From assembly GCF_964355755.1 (NCBI RefSeq), contig NC_092679.1, forward strand, positions 1,178,001 to 1,242,000: DNA of 64,000 nucleotides, given 5' to 3'. Positions 57,799 to 64,000 of the stretch are shown in pieces. Below the pieces are notes generated by a model. The model ran no database searches. It saw only the letters and a program-made list of their open reading frames with translations, and had not been told where the DNA came from. The stretch comes from Antedon mediterranea. Its lineage: Eukaryota; Echinodermata; Crinoidea; Comatulida; Antedonidae. A program made the translations under genes and the position numbers. Position 1 is the stretch's first letter; each line of letters opens with the position of its first letter.

Positions 57799-60700
57799 AT
57801 GTTACTGGTACCACAACAGGCCGCAATCATTCTATTCAATGTCTTTGTGATAACCACTGCAACCGGTAAGTGTATAATTGTTCGAGTTATTTCCACTAAT
57901 AGGCCTACCATGCCTATCATACTTCTTACTCCTTAGTATAGTAAGTAGGCCTATTATGTAGTAGCCCTATTGATTTTGGTCGCCTCATTAATTTTTTCAG
58001 TCAAAATATTTAATATAGCCTCTAGTCGTTGTTTAAGCTTGGTTCCCACTAGCGACGCAACGCAGGGACGTAACGCAACGCAAGTGAATCGACCAATCAC
58101 AAGCGATGGCTTATTCGCTTGTGATTGCTAACTGTCTATAACTTCGCTTGTCATTGGTTAAAACGCTTGCGTTGCGTTTACGTCCTTGCGTGACGTTCTA
58201 GTGGGAAACAAGCTTAAAGACCCAATAAAAACATATATTGTGCATGTAAAGCCTGATACTATACAACTGTTGCGCTCAAAACCTGGTACAGGTAGTTAAT
58301 AGGTAGGCCTATACTACCTAATTATAATTTACATTTCGTATTTACTAATAAAAACATACAAAAATCGTTGTCTTTCTTGAATGAATTATGATGACCTCTG
58401 GGGAAACTAACCCAATACTAACGGAAATAACCTATTCGTTGAAACCTATTGTCTATTGAACTTAATCGGAAATTTTCAAATCAAAAGTTTCCTAAAAATA
58501 ATGAGACTAGAACTAATTTTAGAAATATTTGTCAATGATTATTATATTCAGAATATTTTGAAAACAATGACGACACCTGACATTGGAAAAAAGAGCACAA
58601 TAATTTATTAAAATTAGAGCAAACTCAAGTTTAAATTACAACAAAATAATTATTTATTAATTAACTTATGTAATGATTGTTATGCTTTTCCCCAAAATAT
58701 GCGTTCCTAGAAGACAAACAGATTTACACAATTGTAAATAGCCAAAATGGTTGGATTTGTTGATCTCGTAATAGGCGTAGGTTTTCGTCATCTATAGGCC
58801 TGCATCAAATAACAAGCCATATACATGGCTGCAGTCGCGTGCTCAAATTTGAGTTACCGACCAACCGACCGACATATTGAGCTGTAGAGTCGCGTGACTA
58901 AAAATACTATTCCTAGTTAGGTCTATCATTTAAAAGTCTGTCTTATGATTACAGATGTACTTATTCGACTTGCGGCCAGTGCATCACCAGAAATGGGCCG
59001 TTTAGAGGTCAAAATAAATGGTACTTGGGGGACGGTGTACAGCAGTAACTGGGGTGAACGGGAAGCCCATGTTGTCTGCCGTCAGTTAGGCTACATTGTA
59101 CCAGTCACTCGTAATCCTTTATTGGGTCACTTTGGAAAAGGAATAGGAATGCCAGTGCACATGGCAGGTGTAAAGTGCCACGGGAACGAGAGTAATATCC
59201 TAGACTGTCTGTATAAACGACCAATGGAGGATAGCCATGGAGAAGACGTTGGTGTCATATGTAAACCGAACGAAGCATCTGGTAAGAATTCTGCCACTGA
59301 TATTATTATTATGGCCGACTTCTGTTGTGAACGACAATGTCAGTTAGTCTTGCATTCATCTGAATGATGGTGGAACTTACTAAGCCAGGACCTTTGACTG
59401 GTCATATCATTGACCAAGAGCTTCTCTCGTCCAGTGCCCACCTTAGCCAGAGAAGAGGCATAAGCCGATACGTCTGATACTGCTGCTCATTAAAGATTGG
59501 CCTCATAAGGAGGACAATTGAAAGCTGTGACATATGATAGTTTTTGAGCTAACATCTTAATTAAACAACATTCTCTCTTTTTTCCCTTCCTTTTTTCAAG
59601 ATTATCACGTGAGACTAAGCGATGGTGATTTAGATAATTCTGGAAGAGTCGAAATTTACCTCCGTGGAACTTGGGGGAGCATTTGCGACACCAATTGGAA
59701 CTTGAATGGTGCCACTGTCGTCTGTCGTAACCTTGGCTTTGCTGCTGCTGATGCCTACCATCCAGCTGGCGACGTCGGGGAATCGTCAGAAATCCATCTA
59801 CATGACGTCTTGTGTCAGGGTACAGAGAGCGGTTTACGATACTGTGGACACCAGGTTTACAACGAGACTACGCCGTCGGCTTGTACGGGAGGGCGTAGTG
59901 TAGGAGTGACGTGTCTTCAAAGAAAAGGTAAGTCTAAAAGTGCCTCCGTTGTAGTACCCGTACCCATAATTAAAACACACCGAAACGCCGACAAATGAAT
60001 CAGATTAATCTACTCTATATATCTATCTATCTCTCTTTATTTAGATTTTCAGACTAGGTTGATGGGCAGTAATCAACCAAATGAGGGTAGAATCGAAGTT
60101 CTTCTAGAAGGAGTTTGGTCTCCTGTGCTCAGTAGGAATTGGGAACTGAGAGAAAGTAGCGTTGCTTGCAGGGCGCTAGGCTACGAGACGGCTTATGATG
60201 CTGTGACTGATGGACGCTTTGGTGACGGCCAGAGTGGGTTGGTTTACGGTATGGTAGACGTGGAATGCAAAGGCAAAGAAACCAGTTTGCATGCTTGTAC
60301 TTATAACTTAGAACAGCTTAGCACCATCGGATCAGATAAATACAAAGTCGGCGTGGTGTGTGGAAGCATAAATGCAATTGGTAAGTGGTGTGCCATTTGG
60401 TTTCAGAGAGTACTCTACCGTAAATTTTTACATCGAGTAACTCTTCTGTCGAAAAATACACGAAGTATTACTCAGTAAACCGTTTTCAAGTCTGTGCTTC
60501 TTAGGCCTATTACAACTTTTTAACCCTTTCAACTTTTTATAGATGGAGACGTCCGTCTCGTAGATGGAAAGAATCTTAACGAGGGCCGCCTGGAAATACA
60601 CCATTTTGGGAAATGGGGTTCAATCTGCATGGATGAAGATGGATGGTCGGTAGAAGATGTCACCGTGGCATGTGTACAGCTTGGCTATCCGAGTGGTAAT

Positions 60701-63700
60701 TCCACAATTGAGTCGATTCCAGGACCCAAAGACCAGCCAATTTACCTCAATGACGTAATCTGCTCTGGTAATGAGAAGAGTCTGTCAGATTGCCAGCATG
60801 GTGACTGGGGCATTCATGATTGTAGCCACAAACAGGATGTAGCACTAGCTTGCAATCGCAATAAAGGTACGAAGAAAGTGACAGAGAAGAAAAGAAAAAT
60901 ACTTGAAACATTTTATTAAACCTTCAAGATTTATCAGTTATCCCAGTAGGCCTGCTGTAAACACATTTGTGAAACGAAATGTTGAGATCAAAAGTGCATT
61001 TACCATTAGATTAAAAAAAATGTAATTATTTGTTTCATAGATTTCGACGTCAGACTTGTTGGCGGCGAAGTCGCATCAGAAGGCATAGTCGAGGTTTTTA
61101 TTAACTATGTATGGGACGCTATGTGCTACAAAGACTTGTTGATAAATGATGCGTACGTGGTATGTCGTTCACTAGGATTTAACGCAAGTGAAACTGTTTA
61201 TCTTAGTCCTACACATGTTCCTGAAACGTTTCATAGGATAACACTAAATTGTGTTGAGTCAGATAAGACTATTGAAGAATGTTCCCCAACAGAGGGCGTT
61301 AATCAACTGTGCCACAAACCTGCTAGCATTAGCTGCTCAGCCTACTCTGAAGGTAGTGCAACATTTTGAGAGGTTTTTAAAGTTTGAATATCTTCGTACC
61401 TCCCATTTGCTGAATTATTCTATAAACAGTAGAAATATTCAATCATCTGATTGCATTTTTATATAGACTAATAATGGAGCGAGTTCAGAATCTAATTGAA
61501 TTGTATTTATCCTATCTCACTCCAAAGATGTTTCTCCAAAGATCTTTCCGGGCACCTGTCTTCATTATCATATTGCATTGAATTTTTCCTTACCCCTTTT
61601 TTCAGAGTTTGTAAATAAATGTTTTGATATGAAATGAAAATCTTATGAACATTATACATTGCGGAGTGGTCAGTGTTTTGCCACTACCGTCACTACTATC
61701 ATCTAATATTATTCTCTTTATAGATGGCCAATTCCGTTTACTGGGAGACAAACAACACGAAGGCGTTCCAGGTTCTTTTGAAATTCTTTCATCAAAAACC
61801 GAATTAATTTGTGACGATGATATCACTATTTTCGACAAAAATGTAATTTGTCGAAGTATGGGATATGCTTCTGCCAAAACCAATTACAATTTACCAAAAT
61901 CGATTTCCACAAAAAAGTTTGATAGTGGCTATGGCTGCTTTGTTAAAAACATTGCTTGCAAAGGAACGGAAAGGGATGTCCGAGATTGTCCGAAGCTTTC
62001 CGACGAAATGTCGACAAGTTACGACTTAAAAGCTATGTATACTTTTTGCAACGACTTTACAGGTATTGGTATTAAGTTAATTGTGTTTCTATAGAAATAA
62101 GCCAAGTGACAATCCAGATGTTTTCTTTATAAAATCTACGGTGGCGGATCCAGTGGCGGATCCAGGGGTGAGGGGGGGGGGAGGAGCGCACCCTCCGCAC
62201 GCATCTCCCCCCCCCCTATAAATTATCCTACCATTATGGGAAAAAAAAATCGGGAAAAGAAGCGTAAAAAAGAGTAAAACTTTCACTTTTGATTTAAATA
62301 CATTGTTTTAGCGCCGTGCTAAATTACTTTTTATTAGAGGTCACCATTGCCGATGCTGTAAATTTCTAAGAGTTGCGAAATGAATTGCCTATTTTCACCA
62401 GAAAAATAAACGCATTTTGGTCTCTGGATGTAACATGATATTGACGCGTGTATTGTACCCATACTCGGGCTCGAACGATTCGTACAAAGGACACCGCCAT
62501 ACAACCGCGTAGGTCTACCTATTGTTTCGATCGCTGGCAGTCAGCAAGCATAAATAAAAGTGTATATACGTCAAAAATGGAACGCCGTGGTTACCTACAG
62601 ATCATCATCATAGAGGATTTGTTAATAATAATATCGTAGGCCTACTGTGGTCACTGTGTAGGCCCTACTGTAGTGTACATTATAGCAACCGATTTTTTTT
62701 TCTAGGCCACCCACCCAACTGTATCAATATCTATTTATATATTTAATTTCTTCAACAAATTGATGTAAATAATATTGAGCCATAATAAAAGCATTAAATT
62801 TGCTTCCCCTAGATGGACGTTCGCATTGAACTTGAACGCAATCAAAACTAAATACTGAGTGAATGAAATCGGCAACAAAATGTTATATCGTCCTGTAATT
62901 AGTCACGTGTGTTTATTGGAGGGAATAAGTATGATCGTTTTGCTCATTGGTAGCATGCTGCATTATTATGAGAGTGTCTTTTCCTGCAAATTAGAGGTGC
63001 CATTTATCATGAATTTTATGTGCGAGAGTACTATTTCTTCCGGCCATCGGGTGCGTCATTTAACAAAGTTCTCTTCACCACCACAGGTCCTGTCGACGGC
63101 CTTGGAACAGCACCTTTTCCGCCATGTACGTGCAAACGCTGACTTGCGCGAAACGCCCTGTTGTGACTCTTTACTCAAAATAGGCCTATAGGGAAAATGT
63201 CACTCTTTAATAGGCTAGTACCTCAGTTTTCATATTTAAAATATCAATTTTTAACACAAAATCCTGGATCCGCCCCTGAATATCTGCCAGAATGTGTTTT
63301 CGTATTGAAATTCTATTCCAAATGTACTAATCAACGTTTGACTTCACCTTAAGTAGTAGGAGGATTGATTACATACAACATATCTTTATTTTATGTATTC
63401 ACTAAAGCTCTGTCTACACTATCAAACTTTATGCGACAAAAAAAATGAGATGTGTCCATATATGGATTATGATGATGTCATATCACTACCATATTTGGGC
63501 ACATCACCTACGTCACCAGTACTAGAGATCAAACTTAATCGTCTGCTTTTGCTTACTTCATTGACAGAGCATTCCGTTCGGCTGATTAGTCCTGCGTCGT
63601 CACTGGAAGGTAGGTTTGAGATCTACCATGAAGGTCAATGGGGAACTGTTTGTCGTTCGCCGTCCTGGTCATACAACGAGGACGCCGTCGTCTGTCGTTC

Positions 63701-63885
63701 ACTTGGTCTAGGACCGCCTTCTCACAACAGTAGTGCGGGATTGAAACATTTGAGAGGACGCGGACCAATACATTTGAGTGACGTCAGTTGTATTGGGTCG
63801 GAGAGCACTCTAGCAGAATGTAAACACAGTGATTGGGGAATCAATAAGTGTGTACACACCGATGATATTATGATCGAATGTTCAG
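57799..63885 (+). CDS. Secreted or membrane SRCR-repeat protein (signal peptide plus seven SRCR domains, 3' end outside window)
   Basis: Scavenger-receptor Cys-rich proteins bind polyanions and microbial or endogenous ligands outside the cell and are greatly expanded in echinoderms. Exon 1 (57799-57865) encodes a signal-peptide-like start, MLLVPQQAAIILFNVFVI. Seven phase-1 exons follow, one SRCR domain each: 58955-59281, 59601-59927, 60045-60380, 60543-60866, 61041-61352, 61724-62062, 63568-63885; 783 residues so far. Hallmarks are WG(T/S)(V/I)C, (V/A)VCRxLG(Y/F) and DVxCxGxExxLxxC. Domains 2, 4, 5 and 7 keep all six core Cys; domains 1 and 3 lack the second and seventh Cys of the eight-Cys numbering, and domain 6 lacks the seventh. 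All lack the first and fourth, as in group A, yet each is a single exon, as in group B. The last donor (GTAATT at 63886) shows that the gene continues; whether it ends in a membrane anchor cannot be seen. Exon 1 is the least certain part. Confidence 0.92.
58034..58217. mobile_element. Foldback MITE, GCAACGCAA family (well-preserved copy) in SRCR intron 1
   Basis: AAGCTTGGTTCCCACTAGCG at the left and CTAGTGGGAAACAAGCTTAA at the right. The interior is nearly identical to 54182-54372, including the central TGGCTTATTCGCTTGTGATT. This high identity points to recent movement or exchange. Confidence 0.9.
58820..58910. repeat. Dispersed repeat with GACC run, copy 2
   Basis: ACATGGCTGCAGTCGCGTGC, TTACCGACCAACCGACCGAC, ATATTGAGCTGTAGAGTCGC and GTGACTAAAAATA, in the same order as copy 1. 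It ends about 45 bp before the first SRCR exon. Confidence 0.75.
62151..63278. mobile_element. Probable hAT-like non-autonomous transposon in SRCR intron 7
   Basis: The left end CAGTGGCGGATCCAGGGGTG and the right end TCCTGGATCCGCCCCTG are complementary over GGCGGATCCAGG. CAG(T/G)GGCGGATCCAG is a common terminus of hAT-superfamily elements. The 8-bp duplication expected for hAT is not visible (GGCGGATC at the left, AATATCTG at the right), perhaps because the left terminus is itself duplicated. The interior has a G-run, a C-run and no transposase frame. It accounts for most of the 1.5 kb intron between SRCR domains 6 and 7. Confidence 0.6.
63406..63507. mobile_element. Foldback MITE, AGCTCTGTCTACAC family, copy 6
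   Basis: Left end AGCTCTGTCTACACTATCAA then ACTTTATGCGACAAAAAAAA; core ATGATGTCATATCACTACCA. The right end is cut at GGGCACATCACC, 60 bp before the last SRCR exon in the window. Confidence 0.75.
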
Positions 63886-64000
63886 GTAATTCAGTCAACT
63901 TTATCAATCCTTGAAAAAATATATAATATTTAAATTAGAAAAGTAAAAATGGAATGTATTGTGTACAGTTTTTTATGTCATCATTATCGACAATTATCAA
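63886..64000 (+). other. Start of the next SRCR-gene intron
   Basis: Begins with the phase-1 donor GTAATT after the seventh SRCR exon and reaches the window end without another exon. Confidence 0.7.

Noticed and set aside
62089-62286. Minus-strand frame with Gly and Pro runs
   Set aside because: Spans the G-run and C-run at the end of the hAT-like element; no gene signal.
62859-63191. 110-codon frame inside the SRCR intron
   Set aside because: Lies within the hAT-like element, shows no transposase or SRCR motif, and no flanking splice sites in phase.

Overview
This is nuclear DNA of an animal: AT-rich, intron-rich and repeat-laden, with GT-AG introns, no operons and no prokaryotic signals. 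Gene content (two two-pore potassium channels, a DUSP10/MKP5 phosphatase, NOXRED1, a gustatory-receptor-like gene, a multi-SRCR gene, an ISG12/IFI27-like cluster) and the very frequent word TAGGCCTA suggest an invertebrate deuterostome, most likely an echinoderm. The species assignment is inference.

Layout. 1-2700: three minisatellites. 2833-13916 (+): K2P channel 1, two exons around a 9.7 kb intron loaded with foldback elements and a tRNA-derived SINE. 13917-22780: no gene recognised, many MITE-like foldbacks. 22913-24331 (+): K2P channel 2, with its intron at the same pore position. 25139-27214 (+): a frameshifted relic of a repetitive PIN/FEN-like invertebrate family. 28419-38640 (+): the most unusual part, a local array of at least three and probably four related units. 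The intact one (28419-30959, 289 residues) joins an N-terminal alpha/beta module that I read as TIR-like to a C-terminal ISG12 (IFI6/IFI27) membrane domain. The neighbours are a decayed copy whose 3' end was replaced by a piece of K2P channel 2, a unit with only the N-terminal exons, and a short unit with only the ISG12 domain. All introns in the array are phase 1, so exons can be skipped or combined without a frame change.

42191-46308 (+): DUSP10-like MAP-kinase phosphatase (rhodanese plus dual-specificity phosphatase), three exons, 443 residues, followed by a tandem repeat. 49257-52394 (+): NOXRED1, five exons, 374 residues. 56051-53355 (-): gustatory-receptor-like seven-helix protein, three exons, 418 residues, with a satellite in intron 2. 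57799-63885 (+), open at the window end: signal peptide plus seven SRCR domains, one phase-1 exon each.

Several genes have plausible innate-immune or sensory roles (SRCR ectodomain, ISG12 module, TIR-like module, MAPK phosphatase, gustatory-like receptor), but I see no evidence that they form one pathway. Mobile DNA shapes the rest. One foldback family (core GCAACGCAAG...GACCAATCAC) appears at ten or more places and seems to have given rise to two separate satellites. A second family (AGCTCTGTCTACACTATCAA) has six copies. All exon models come from reading the sequence by eye and lack transcript support.
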